Shown here piece after piece: positions 20,178-29,108 of a stretch of DNA of 64,000 nt. Location of the stretch: assembly GCF_002893625.1 (NCBI RefSeq), contig NZ_PKMZ01000005.1, positions 1 through 64,000 on the forward strand, written 5' to 3'. Position numbers and translations under genes: made by a program. The stretch is from Mangrovicella endophytica (lineage in GTDB: Bacteria > Pseudomonadota > Alphaproteobacteria > Rhizobiales > Rhizobiaceae). A model generated the notes under the pieces. It did no database searches and had not been told where the DNA came from. It saw nothing but the letters and a program-made list of their open reading frames with translations. Numbering within the stretch: the first letter of the stretch is position 1; each line of letters opens with the position of its first letter.

Positions 20178-21347
20178 TTAGCGGTCCCTCGGATCGAGCG
20201 CGTCGCGCAGACCATCGCCGAGGAAGTTCAGCGAGAACAGGGTCGCGACGAAGAAGAGCGACGGGAAGATCAGCATCCAGGGCGCCGCCTGCATCGTCGT
20301 CGTGCCGTCGGAGATCAGTGCGCCCCAGCTCGTCAGCGGCGCCTGCACGCCGAGGCCGAGGAAGGACAGGAAGCTTTCGAGGAGCATCACCTTCGGCACC
20401 ACGATGGTGACGAAGACGACGACGGGGCCGATCGTGTTGGGGATGATGTGTCTGCGGATGATCTGCCAGTCGGACAGGCCCATGGCGACGGCCGCCTCGA
20501 CGAATTCGCGCCGCTTCAGCGACAGCGTCTGGCCGCGCACGATGCGCGCCATGTCCAGCCACTCCGTCGCGCCGATGACGAGGAAGATCAGGACGAAGCT
20601 GCGGCCGAAGAAGACCACCAGCATGATCACCATGAAGACGAAGGGGAGGGAGTAGAGGATCTCGACGAAGCGCATCATCACGTCGTCCACCCGCCCGCCG
20701 AGATAGCCCGAGATCGCGCCGTAGGTAACGCCGATGACAAGGCTGACGAGGCTCGCAAGCACGCCGACGAGGAGCGAGATCTGGCCGCCGATCATGACGC
20801 GGACGAGGAGGTCGCGGCCGCTGGAATCGGTACCGAAGGGGAAGTACTCGCGTGCCACCGTGCCGGCGATGCGCAGGCGGCGGCCGTCCTCTTCCGTGGC
20901 CGTCACGGTCGTTCCCTCGAACTCGTCGGTGCGGTCGATGTAGCGGGTCGCGCGGGGATCGATCGTCTTCTCGGAATTCAGCGTCGCGGTGAAGCTGCCG
21001 CCGGAGACGGTGAAGTCGCCGACGGTGACGCGGCCGCGCCGGGCCGCCGTCTCGATGACGTCCTGCAAGTGCTCGTCGCTCGGCCGCGGCTCAAGGCTCG
21101 GCGGCACCGCGACATAGGAGGTGAAGATCTGATCGTAGCGGTGGCCGACGAGATGCGGCCCGGCAAAGGAGAAGAGCGTCACCAGAAGGAGAACGAAGAG
21201 CCCGGCCATGGCGGCACGGTTGCGGACGAGCCGCCGCAGGGCCAGGCGGAAGAGGCTGCGGCCGCGCTCGCCCTCCGCCGGGGCGGGCAGGTCACCCGGC
21301 AGCGGTCCCGGGTCCGGCGCTGGCGCCGGCGAGGTGAAGTCAGTCAT
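20178..21347 (-). CDS. oppC: Oligopeptide ABC transporter permease OppC
   Basis: This inner-membrane permease of the DppC/OppC type has 389 aa. Its N-terminal hydrophobic segment (MAGLFVLLLVTLFSFAGP) is followed by a large periplasmic loop. The core then has several membrane helices and the ATPase-coupling EAA loop (EAAVAMGLSDWQIIRRHIIPN). It is longer than E. coli OppC (302 aa) because of a ~90-residue insertion between the first and second membrane segments (~residues 75-165), predicted to be periplasmic. The start overlaps the end of oppB. Confidence 0.92.
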   Translation of the reverse strand: MTDFTSPAPAPDPGPLPGDLPAPAEGERGRSLFRLALRRLVRNRAAMAGLFVLLLVTLFSFAGPHLVGHRYDQIFTSYVAVPPSLEPRPSDEHLQDVIETAARRGRVTVGDFTVSGGSFTATLNSEKTIDPRATRYIDRTDEFEGTTVTATEEDGRRLRIAGTVAREYFPFGTDSSGRDLLVRVMIGGQISLLVGVLASLVSLVIGVTYGAISGYLGGRVDDVMMRFVEILYSLPFVFMVIMLVVFFGRSFVLIFLVIGATEWLDMARIVRGQTLSLKRREFVEAAVAMGLSDWQIIRRHIIPNTIGPVVVFVTIVVPKVMLLESFLSFLGLGVQAPLTSWGALISDGTTTMQAAPWMLIFPSLFFVATLFSLNFLGDGLRDALDPRDR

Positions 21348-22263
21348 GCCGGATCCTCGGATCGAGCTGGGCGTAGAGGATGTCGACGACGAGGTTGAGG
21401 ACGACGATGAAGACGGCGATCAGCACCACCGTGCCCATCACCAGCGTGTAGTCGCGGTTCAGCGCCCCTTGCACGAAGTAACGTCCGACGCCGGGGATGC
21501 CGAAGATCTCCTCGATCACCACCGAGCCGGTGAGGAGCGCCGCGGCGCAGGGCGCGAGGTAAGAAACGATCGGCAGCAGCGCCCCGCGCATGGCGTGGGT
21601 GACGACGACGGCTCGCCGCGACAGGCCGTAGGCCCGCGCGGTGCGGATATGGTCGGCCCGCAACGCCTCGATCATCGAGCCGCGCGTCAGGCGGGCAAAG
21701 ACGGCGAGCTGCGGCAGCGCCAGGGCGATGGTCGGTAGCAGCAGGAAACGGGCGGAGCCGTCGCCCCAGCCGCCGGCCGGCAGCCAGGACAGGAGCACGG
21801 CAAAGACCAGCGACAGCACCGGCCCGACGACGAAATTCGGCACCGTGACGCCGACTGTTGCGACGCTCATCACGAGATAATCGACGATGCCGTTCTGGCG
21901 GAGCGCCGCCACGACGCCGGCGGCGACGCCACCGAGAACGGCGAGGATCAGCGCATAGGTGCCGAGCTGCAGCGAATAGGGCAGGCTTTGCATCATCAGC
22001 TGGCCGACGGAGAAGTCGCGATAGATGTAACTGGGGCCGAAATCGCCGTGCGCGACGTTCCAGAGATAGTCGAGATACTGGCGCCACAGCGGCAGGTCGA
22101 GCCGATAGGCACGGATCATGTTTTCCATGATCTGCGGCGGCAGCGGACGTTCGAGGCTGAACGGTCCGCCGGGCGCAAAGCGGATCAGGAAGAAGGAGAT
22201 GGTGACGACGGCGAACAGCGTCGGCAATGCGCTGGCGAGGCGGCGGAGAACAAAGCGTAGCAG
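21340..22263 (-). CDS. oppB: Oligopeptide ABC transporter permease OppB, probable CTG start
   Basis: This is the partner permease to OppC. With a CTG start at 22263 the protein is 307 aa and opens (M)LRFVLRRLASALPTLFAVV, which lines up with the usual OppB opening LKFILRR...PTLF. GAAAGG lies 8 nt before this CTG. The next in-frame candidate, TTG 22227, would cut into the first membrane helix, and I see no in-frame ATG nearby. The EAA loop reads EALRADHIRTARAYGLSRR. Six membrane segments are apparent. Confidence 0.9.
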   Translation of the reverse strand: MLRFVLRRLASALPTLFAVVTISFFLIRFAPGGPFSLERPLPPQIMENMIRAYRLDLPLWRQYLDYLWNVAHGDFGPSYIYRDFSVGQLMMQSLPYSLQLGTYALILAVLGGVAAGVVAALRQNGIVDYLVMSVATVGVTVPNFVVGPVLSLVFAVLLSWLPAGGWGDGSARFLLLPTIALALPQLAVFARLTRGSMIEALRADHIRTARAYGLSRRAVVVTHAMRGALLPIVSYLAPCAAALLTGSVVIEEIFGIPGVGRYFVQGALNRDYTLVMGTVVLIAVFIVVLNLVVDILYAQLDPRIRHD

Positions 22264-22321
22264 GGTTTCAGACCTTTCGACGGCGCCGCCCCGGCCAGGT
22301 GGCCGGAGCGGGGCGACCCGC

Positions 22322-23917
22322 CTATTCCTTGCTGAGGAACTTCGAGAGGTGGTCGTTGACCGCGTTGTCCTGCCAGCCCTTCACCTTGCTCGAGACGAGC
22401 CAGGGCGAGGCATAGATCATCAGGCTGGTAACCGGCTCCTCCGCAAGCAGAATCTTCTCGGCTTCGTGCAGAAGCGCCGCGCGCTTGGCCTGGTCGGTCT
22501 CGGCATAGGACTGCGCCATCAGCGCGTCGTACTTCTCGTTCTTCCAGTGCGCGTAGTTGAAGGTCTTGTTGGTCGAGATGTTGAGGCCGAGGAAGCTCTC
22601 CGCATCGGCGTAGTCGGCCGTCCAGCCGCAGCGCGCGGCACCGTAAGCGCCGCCTTCCTGCAGGTAGGCGTAATGCGACTTCACGTCGAGATTGGTCAGG
22701 GTGACGGTGGCGCCGAGCGCTTTCCAGTTATCGGCGACCGCGGTGGCGACCTTCTCGTGATTGGCGTTCGTGTTGTAGCGGATGTCGATCTTCAGCGGCT
22801 TGCCGCCCTCGCCATAGCCGGCCTCCTTCAGGAGACGCTTGGCCTCGTCCTCCCGGTCGAGCTGGTCCGTCTCGGCGTAGGAGACCTTCTCCGGCTCGCC
22901 GTAGCTCGCGATGCCCGGCGGCACGGCGCTGTAGAGCGGCAGCTGGCCACCCTGGAACACCTCCTCGGACAGGAAGTCGCGATCGATCGCCATCGCCAGC
23001 GCCTTGCGCACGCGCACGTCGTTGAACGGCTCGGTGCGCGTATCGAAGGTGTAGTAGTAGCTTGCCAGCGATGGGGTCATGTGCACCTGGTCGCCCAGCT
23101 GCTGGCGCAGATAGTCGGTCTGGTCGGTCGGGAAGTAGTAGTTCACGTCGAGCTCGCCCGCCTGGAAGCGGCGCACCGCGGCGGCCTGATCTTCCAGCGG
23201 ATAGAAGATCACCTTGTCCAACTTCACACTGGCGGCGTCCCAGTAGTTCTCGTTCTTGACGGCGGTGATGTGGTCGTTGGCGACATTCTCGGTCAGCTTG
23301 AAGGCGCCGTTCGAGATCATCGTGCCCGGCTTGACGAAGTCTGCACCGTTCTTCTCGACGCTCGCCTTGTTGACCGGCAAGGCGGACTGGTGCGCCAGAA
23401 GCTCCAACAGATACGGCGTCGGGCGCTCCAGCGTCAGCTCAAGCGTCTTGGCGTCGACCGCCTTCGCGCCCAGCTGGTCGATGGCCATGCCTTTGGTGTT
23501 GATCGCCTCGGCGTTCTTCAGGGGGTAGAGGAGGTTCGCATAGCCGGCAGCCTCCTTCGGGTCCTCGACGCGCCGGAAGGAGAAGACGAAGTCCTCCGCC
23601 GTGACGGGCTCGCCGTTCGACCACTTGGCGGCATCGCGGATCTTGAAGGTGTAGACGGTGCCATCGTCCGAAACGGTCCAGCTTTCGGCAGCACCCGGGA
23701 TGATCTTGCCGGCGGCGTCGTAGATCGTCAGGCCCTCATAGAGGTCCTTCAGGACATTGGCTTCGACGTCGATCGACGTATGGGCCTGGTCGAGCGTCTG
23801 CGGTTCGCCGCCATTGCCACGATGGAGCACCACCTCGGCACCGGCGGACCCGGCCGAAAGGAGGAGCGCGGCTGACAGCAGTGCTGCTGAAACGAGGCGA
23901 CGGGGCGGATGCGTCAT
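22322..23917 (-). CDS. oppA: Oligopeptide ABC transporter substrate-binding protein (family 5)
   Basis: This 531-aa periplasmic binding protein starts at ATG 23917 with a classic signal peptide (MTHPPRRLVSAALLSAALLL, cleavage likely after SAGA). Family-5 landmarks include EPQTLDQAHTSID at the mature N-terminus, DLYEGLTIYD, and KWSNGEPVTAEDFVFSFRR. It resembles OppA of E. coli, which binds peptides of two to five residues; opines or murein peptides are other possibilities. The frame is open upstream, but the signal peptide fixes the start. It is the first gene of oppABC-DF. Confidence 0.92.
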   Translation of the reverse strand: MTHPPRRLVSAALLSAALLLSAGSAGAEVVLHRGNGGEPQTLDQAHTSIDVEANVLKDLYEGLTIYDAAGKIIPGAAESWTVSDDGTVYTFKIRDAAKWSNGEPVTAEDFVFSFRRVEDPKEAAGYANLLYPLKNAEAINTKGMAIDQLGAKAVDAKTLELTLERPTPYLLELLAHQSALPVNKASVEKNGADFVKPGTMISNGAFKLTENVANDHITAVKNENYWDAASVKLDKVIFYPLEDQAAAVRRFQAGELDVNYYFPTDQTDYLRQQLGDQVHMTPSLASYYYTFDTRTEPFNDVRVRKALAMAIDRDFLSEEVFQGGQLPLYSAVPPGIASYGEPEKVSYAETDQLDREDEAKRLLKEAGYGEGGKPLKIDIRYNTNANHEKVATAVADNWKALGATVTLTNLDVKSHYAYLQEGGAYGAARCGWTADYADAESFLGLNISTNKTFNYAHWKNEKYDALMAQSYAETDQAKRAALLHEAEKILLAEEPVTSLMIYASPWLVSSKVKGWQDNAVNDHLSKFLSKE

Positions 23918-23950
23918 GGTCGAAATTCCCTGGCGAAGACCGATCAAGGG

Positions 23951-23978
23951 ATTATGGACCGTCCTTGCTGCACTGCAA
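23951..23978 (-). promoter_or_regulatory. Candidate oppA promoter
   Basis: On the minus strand, TTGCAG (23978-23973) and CATAAT (23956-23951) are spaced by 16 bp, about 34 bp upstream of the oppA ATG. The -10 matches consensus at five of six positions. Confidence 0.45.
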
Positions 23979-24177
23979 GCGCCGACTTTCACACCCCTTC
24001 GGTAGCAGATGGTCGCATTCCTTGAATTGCCTTCAGCCCTGCGCAGTTCAGGCGCCGCACGGCGTCGGCTTTGCGAAGCGAGCGACGGCGCTCCGATATC
24101 AGCGGGTTGCAAGTTCCGCAGCTGATGACACTTTATTCTCACATCGTGAAACGGCGTTCGATCATATCAATTCTAGT

Positions 24178-24207
24178 TTGACATCATTCCAAGCCGCTCG
24201 CTAATCT
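24178..24207 (+). promoter_or_regulatory. Candidate promoter of the IclR-family regulator
   Basis: TTGACA (24178-24183) and TAATCT (24202-24207) are spaced by 18 bp. Transcription would start near 24214, after the ATG at 24212. This supports translation from TTG 24236 instead. Confidence 0.5.
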
Positions 24208-24235
24208 TCAGATGTTCTCTGGGAGGAGACGGCAC

Positions 24236-25084
24236 TTGTCGAAAAAGCAAGACGCTGGCGCGGTCATTCGCGGCGAAAACACAATAGACGATCAGAATTC
24301 CGTAGAGTTCGTCGGCCGCGACAGCCGGCTGATCCAGTCCGTCGACCGTGCGCTCAGCCTGCTGGAGATCCTGTCCTTGCGGGACAAGCCGGTTCTCCTG
24401 AACGAACTTGCTGCGGCGGCCGGCCTGAATACATCGACGTGCCACCACCTGGTCTCGACGCTGGTCGCCCGCGGCTACGTCATCCATGCCGGGCGCCGGG
24501 GCTACATGATGAGCGGCAAGGTCGGGGAGCTTGCCGAGCGCGCTGGTCGCGCCTTCGATCTCGTCGACTTCGTACGCGGCGATCTCGAGGCGCTCAACAC
24601 CTCGCTGCGCGAGAGCGTGCAACTGGCGGTCCTGCGGGGATCGTCGCTGATCACGCAGCTGCGCTTCGCCTCGCTGATGCCGACGCATGTCGAGGCGGAC
24701 GAGATCAAGAAGATGCGGGCGGCCCACGCCACCGCAACCGGCAAGGCGATCCTCGCCTGGCTGCCGGAAACGGAGATGGCGCGTGTCGTCTCGGAGAACG
24801 GCCTGGCGGCCTTCACCGAGAAGACGATCACGACGCTGTCGAGCCTCATGGAGGATCTGCGCCTCGTCCGCCGCCGCGGCTACGCCGTCGACGAGGAGGA
24901 ACTGGAGAATGAGGTGATCTGCATCGGCGCGGCGCTGCGCGACGGTACCGGTGCGGTGATCGCCTCGATCAGCGTTTCGGTGCCGAAAAGCCGGGCGAGC
25001 GTCGAATACCGGCAGCATGTCGCCCGTGCGGTCACCGGCTGCGCCCGAACGCTGTCCTACCGCCTGCGTGTCGGCCGCTCCTGA
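24236..25084 (+). CDS. IclR-family transcriptional regulator
   Basis: This 282-aa regulator has an N-terminal winged helix (residues ~30-90; recognition region AAAGLNTSTCHHLVSTLVARGYV) and a C-terminal IclR effector domain (~105-275; AHATATGKAILAWLP is the family's ligand-pocket motif). TTG 24236 is preceded by GGAGGAG at 7-nt spacing and agrees with the promoter; ATG 24212 has neither. It is the first gene of the catabolic island and probably controls it, sensing a small organic acid or pathway intermediate. Confidence 0.9.
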   Translation: MSKKQDAGAVIRGENTIDDQNSVEFVGRDSRLIQSVDRALSLLEILSLRDKPVLLNELAAAAGLNTSTCHHLVSTLVARGYVIHAGRRGYMMSGKVGELAERAGRAFDLVDFVRGDLEALNTSLRESVQLAVLRGSSLITQLRFASLMPTHVEADEIKKMRAAHATATGKAILAWLPETEMARVVSENGLAAFTEKTITTLSSLMEDLRLVRRRGYAVDEEELENEVICIGAALRDGTGAVIASISVSVPKSRASVEYRQHVARAVTGCARTLSYRLRVGRS

Positions 25085-25125
25085 GCCGCCCGCTGCCAAC
25101 AACGATAACGTCGAGGAAACATCCG

Positions 25126-26289
25126 ATGGCCATGCCCGAAAGCGTCAAGACCGATCCGCAGTACCCGATCCCCGACACGATGAAGGCCTGGGTGCTCGGC
25201 GATCCAGGTGAGCTGACGCTGATCGACAAGCCGGTGCCGGTGCCGAAGAAGGCCGAGGTGCTGGTGCGCATCGACGCCGTGGCGATCTGCGCGACGGATC
25301 TCGAGATCATCAAGCATGGCCCACCGGCGCAGATTCATGGCGGCCTGCCGTTCAACAAGAACTTCACGCCGGGCCACGAATATATGGGCACCGTCGTCGC
25401 GCTCGGGCAGGGCGTCGACGAGTACAAGATCGGCGAGCGCGTCACCGTCGAGATTCACGCCGGCTGCGGCCAGTGCAAGCGCTGCCGGCAGGGCATGTAT
25501 ACGTCCTGCCACAACTACGGGAAGAACTACGGCGACGTCGACAAGGGCCACCGGGCCAACGGCTTCACCACCGATGGCGGCTTCTGCGAATACCAGGTCA
25601 ATAACATCAACACGCTGGTCCATGTCGCCGATTCCATGAGCGATGAGGAGGCGACGCTGGTGGTGACCGCCGGTACCGCCATGTACGGCCTCACCGAGCT
25701 CGGCGGGCTCGTTGCCGGCGAGAGCGTCGTCGTCAGCGGCCCGGGGCCGATCGGCCTTCTCGGTGTCGCGGTCGCCAAGGCGCTTGGTGCCCAGCCGGTG
25801 ATCCTCACTGGTACGCGTGACAACCGCCTGGAGATGGGCCGGCGGCTCGGTGCCGACCACGTCATCAACGTGCGCAACGCCGATCCGGTGGAGACCGTTC
25901 GCGAGATCACCGGTGGCAAGGGCGTCGACTACGTGGTCGAATGCTCCGGCGCGCCGAACGCCGTCAACGAGGCGGCCAAGATGCTGAACCGGGGCGGGCG
26001 CATCTGCCTTGCGGCCTTCCCGGGCGAGCAGGTGCCGATCGACGTCGCCTATCTCGTGCGCAACAACATCTATGTCTACGGCATCCGCGGCGAGGGCAAG
26101 TCGGCGACGCACCGCGCCGAGGCCTTCATGCGCCAGAAGCGCTTCGACGCCACGATGATCCACACCCACACCTTCCAGATGGAGGATCTGCCCGAAGCGC
26201 TGCGCTATGCGCGCGACCGCGTCGAGGATGCCATCAAGGTGGTGGTGCGCAACCGGCCTGCGCAGGCGCAGGCGCTGGCCGCCGAGTAA
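25126..26289 (+). CDS. Zinc-dependent alcohol dehydrogenase (polyol dehydrogenase type)
   Basis: This medium-chain dehydrogenase/reductase of 387 aa should oxidise a secondary alcohol with NAD(P). The catalytic zinc site is CATDLE and GHEYMG. The structural zinc Cys set is CGQCKRCRQGMYTSC (residues ~113-127). The Rossmann loop is SGPGPIGLLG. Its overall look is that of threonine/sorbitol/erythritol-type dehydrogenases, so a sugar alcohol or cyclitol is plausible. It starts 41 bp after the IclR gene and 16 bp before the molybdenum-hydroxylase genes. Confidence 0.9.
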   Translation: MAMPESVKTDPQYPIPDTMKAWVLGDPGELTLIDKPVPVPKKAEVLVRIDAVAICATDLEIIKHGPPAQIHGGLPFNKNFTPGHEYMGTVVALGQGVDEYKIGERVTVEIHAGCGQCKRCRQGMYTSCHNYGKNYGDVDKGHRANGFTTDGGFCEYQVNNINTLVHVADSMSDEEATLVVTAGTAMYGLTELGGLVAGESVVVSGPGPIGLLGVAVAKALGAQPVILTGTRDNRLEMGRRLGADHVINVRNADPVETVREITGGKGVDYVVECSGAPNAVNEAAKMLNRGGRICLAAFPGEQVPIDVAYLVRNNIYVYGIRGEGKSATHRAEAFMRQKRFDATMIHTHTFQMEDLPEALRYARDRVEDAIKVVVRNRPAQAQALAAE

Positions 26290-26305
26290 GGGCGGAGCGG
26301 TCACC

Positions 26306-27223
26306 ATGCTGAGCTACGGCACCTATCTCCTGCCAGGCACGCTCAAGGAGGCCCTCGAGGCGGTGGCGACGCTGCCGCCGGGCGGCCGCGTGCTCGCCGG
26401 CGCGACCGACATCGTGCCCTATGCGCGGGAAGGGCGGGGCGGCGACGTCCATCTTCCGGTCGTGGTGGATCTCAGCCGGGTCGCCGAGTTCAAGGGTCAC
26501 CAGGTTGGACCGGGCACGGTGCGGCTCAATGCCAGCCTCGTCTTCCAGGACTTCCTGGAGGATGCGACGCTGCGCGAGCATCTTCCCTGCATGCCGCATT
26601 GCGCGATCTGGTTCGCCGATGATCAGGTCCGCGAGCAGGCGACGCTTGCCGGCAACATCGCCAATGCCTCGCCGGCCGCCGACGGCGTGCCGCCGCTGCT
26701 CGCAATGAACGGCATGGTCGAACTGGCCCGGTTGGAGGGTAGGGAGGTCGCACGGCGCAGCCTGCGGCTCGACGATTTCATCCAGGGGCCGGGCAAGTCG
26801 GCCCTGGCGCCGGGCGAGCTGATCACCGCCGTGACGGTGGAATCGATGCGCGGCTATGGCGGCTCGTTCCAGAAGGTCGGGCAGCGCCGGTCGCTGGTGA
26901 TCTCCAAGGTGTCGGCCGCGGCGCTGGTGAAGACCGACCCGAGCGGCACGCGCTTTGAGGACGTGCGGCTCGCGATCGGCGGCGTCGGCCCGGTGCCGGT
27001 GCGTCTCACCGATATCGAGGCGATGCTGAACGGGCAGCCAATCACGCGGCGGCTCGTCGCCGAGGCCGGCGCAATCCCGGCGGACCGCGTCGCCTCTCGC
27101 TCCATGGTGGAATACCGCAAGCGCGTCGTCTCGGGCTTCGTGGCGGCGGCGATCGAGGATGCACTCGTCGCCTGCGGCGCGCCGATGCCGACCGATGCCG
27201 ACAGGGAGGAAGCCCATGTCTGA
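26306..27223 (+). CDS. FAD-binding subunit of a xanthine dehydrogenase-family enzyme
   Basis: This is the medium (CoxM/XdhB-type) flavoprotein subunit, 305 aa. The FAD pyrophosphate loop is LAGATDIVPYAREG near residue 30. Further contacts are ATLAGNIANASPAADGVPPLLAMN (~115-138) and the C-terminal CO dehydrogenase flavoprotein domain. It passes electrons from the Fe-S clusters to FAD. ATG 26306 begins MLSYGTYLLPGTLKEAL; the frame is open upstream only into the dehydrogenase gene. It overlaps the start of the Fe-S/Mo gene by eight bases. Confidence 0.92.
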   Translation: MLSYGTYLLPGTLKEALEAVATLPPGGRVLAGATDIVPYAREGRGGDVHLPVVVDLSRVAEFKGHQVGPGTVRLNASLVFQDFLEDATLREHLPCMPHCAIWFADDQVREQATLAGNIANASPAADGVPPLLAMNGMVELARLEGREVARRSLRLDDFIQGPGKSALAPGELITAVTVESMRGYGGSFQKVGQRRSLVISKVSAAALVKTDPSGTRFEDVRLAIGGVGPVPVRLTDIEAMLNGQPITRRLVAEAGAIPADRVASRSMVEYRKRVVSGFVAAAIEDALVACGAPMPTDADREEAHV

Positions 27224-29108
27224 CAACGTGTCTGACCGCAAGCTCAGCATGACCGTCAACGGCCGCAAGATTTCCCGGCCTATGGACGGCAATTACCGGC
27301 TCCTCGACTTCCTGCGCGAGGAGCTGCATCTGACCGGCGCCAAGGAAGGCTGCGGTGCCGGCGAATGCGGCACCTGCTCGGTCTTCGTCGACGGCAAGCT
27401 GGTGAAGTCCTGCCTGATGCCGACCGCCAAGGCGGAGGGCGCCGAGATCCAGACTGTCGAGGGGCTGGCCCCGCGCGGCGAACTGACCGTGCTGCAGCGG
27501 GCCTTCCACAAGACCGGCGCGAGCCAGTGCGGCTACTGCATTCCCGGCATGGTGATGGCGGCAACCTCAGCCCTGCGCGCCAACCCCTTCGCCGATATCG
27601 AGGAGATCAAGGAGCGGCTCGGCGGCAATATCTGCCGCTGCACCGGCTACACCAAGATTTTCGAGGCGGTCGAGCTTGCCCGCGATATCCTGAACGGCCA
27701 GATCCCGGCGACGGCGCTCGATGCCGAGAGTGCCGGCAACAGCTTCATCGGCAACAATGTCCGGCGTCTCGACGCGCCATCCAAGGTCTCCGGCCAACTC
27801 AAATATGCCGGCGACATGATCATGCCGGACATGGTTCACATGCAGGTGCTGCGCAGCCCGCATGCGCATGCCCGCATTGTGTCCATCGACACCTCGCGAG
27901 CCGAGGCACTGGAGGGGGTCGCCTGCGTCGTCACCGCCGCGGACGTGCCCGGCATCGACGGTTTCGGCGTCTTCGTCCACGACCAGCCGGTGATGGCGCG
28001 CGAGAAGGTGCGCTATGTCGGCGAGGCCGTCGCGGCCGTCGCGGCCGAAACGGTGGAGATCGCCCGCCAGGCACTGTCGCTGATCGACGTCGCCTACGAG
28101 CCGCTGCCGGGCCTGTTTGATGCGGAAAAGGCGCTGGAGCCGGGCGCGCCAGTAATCCACGACTATGCGCCGGACAACATCGTCAAGCACATCCCGGTGC
28201 GCAAAGGCGATGTCGCCAAGGGCTTTGCCGAAGCCGACCTCATCGTCGAGAACACCTACACCACCCAGCAGGTCGAGCACGCCTATCTCGAGCCGGAAGC
28301 TGGGCTCGCCTATGTCGACCACGACGGGGTCGTGACGGTGATCTCACCGAGCCAGAACATCACGCATCACAGGCACATGCTGGCGGAGATCATCGCCAAG
28401 CCGATCAACAAGGTGCGCTTCATCATGAGCCCCGTCGGCGGCGGCTTCGGCGGCAAGGAGGACATGATCTACCAGGGCATGCTGGCGCTCGCTGCGATGA
28501 AGAGCGGGCGGCCGGTGCGGCTGATCTATTCGCGCGAGGAGTCGATCGCGACCACGGCCAAGCGGCATCCTTCCATCGTCACCTACAAGATGGGCCTGAC
28601 CAAGGATGGCCGGATCACCGCGGTCACGTTCCGGATGCTCGCCGACGGCGGCGCCTACGGCATGTCGACGGAGGGGGTGATGCGCAAGGCCGCCATCCTG
28701 TCGCTTGGACCCTACGACATCGAGAACTGCACGATCGACACGATCGGCGTCTACACCAACAACACGCCGTCGGGCGCCTTCCGCACCTTTGGCGGCATGC
28801 AGGCGCAGTTCGCCACTGAAAGCCATCTCGACATCTGCGCCGAGAAGCTCGGGCTCGACCCGTTCGAGATCCGCCGGCGCAACATGATGGTGCCGGGTTC
28901 GCTGACGCACACCCGGCAGCGGCTCGAGAACGTCTCGATCGGGCAGGTGCTCGACGTTGCCGAGAGCTTCTCGCGCTGGGAGCGCGGCGCGCCGACCAGC
29001 CGCGGCGCGACCCGCAACGATCTCGGCGGACCCGACGTGCGCGATGCCTGCACGCTCGGCGCCCGCTTCCGCGAGATCGTCGAGAACAAGTCGAAGGAGG
29101 TGGCGTGA
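27216..29108 (+). CDS. Molybdenum hydroxylase: [2Fe-2S] domain fused to N-terminal half of the Mo subunit
   Basis: This 630-aa protein joins two normally separate parts. Residues 1-~165 are the small iron-sulfur subunit: Cys46, 51, 54 and 66 of the plant-type cluster, and Cys105, 108, 140 and 142 of the second. Residues ~180-630 are the first part of the molybdopterin subunit, with the cofactor motif VGGGFGGKEDM near residue 408 and GAFRTFGGMQAQFATE near 527. The chain stops before the last Mo domain, which is encoded by the next gene. The join has a strong ribosome site (AAGGAGGTG) and a TGATG overlap, so the split is genuine rather than an error. Substrate unknown. Confidence 0.9.
   Translation: MSDNVSDRKLSMTVNGRKISRPMDGNYRLLDFLREELHLTGAKEGCGAGECGTCSVFVDGKLVKSCLMPTAKAEGAEIQTVEGLAPRGELTVLQRAFHKTGASQCGYCIPGMVMAATSALRANPFADIEEIKERLGGNICRCTGYTKIFEAVELARDILNGQIPATALDAESAGNSFIGNNVRRLDAPSKVSGQLKYAGDMIMPDMVHMQVLRSPHAHARIVSIDTSRAEALEGVACVVTAADVPGIDGFGVFVHDQPVMAREKVRYVGEAVAAVAAETVEIARQALSLIDVAYEPLPGLFDAEKALEPGAPVIHDYAPDNIVKHIPVRKGDVAKGFAEADLIVENTYTTQQVEHAYLEPEAGLAYVDHDGVVTVISPSQNITHHRHMLAEIIAKPINKVRFIMSPVGGGFGGKEDMIYQGMLALAAMKSGRPVRLIYSREESIATTAKRHPSIVTYKMGLTKDGRITAVTFRMLADGGAYGMSTEGVMRKAAILSLGPYDIENCTIDTIGVYTNNTPSGAFRTFGGMQAQFATESHLDICAEKLGLDPFEIRRRNMMVPGSLTHTRQRLENVSIGQVLDVAESFSRWERGAPTSRGATRNDLGGPDVRDACTLGARFREIVENKSKEVA

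Larger units (their letters stand above)
23918..24235. other. Divergent intergenic region between oppA and the IclR regulator
   Basis: This 318-bp gap is more AT-rich than its surroundings and holds no gene. It carries back-to-back promoter candidates for oppA (minus) and the regulator (plus), listed separately. The middle shows no strong inverted repeat to my eye. Confidence 0.6.
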
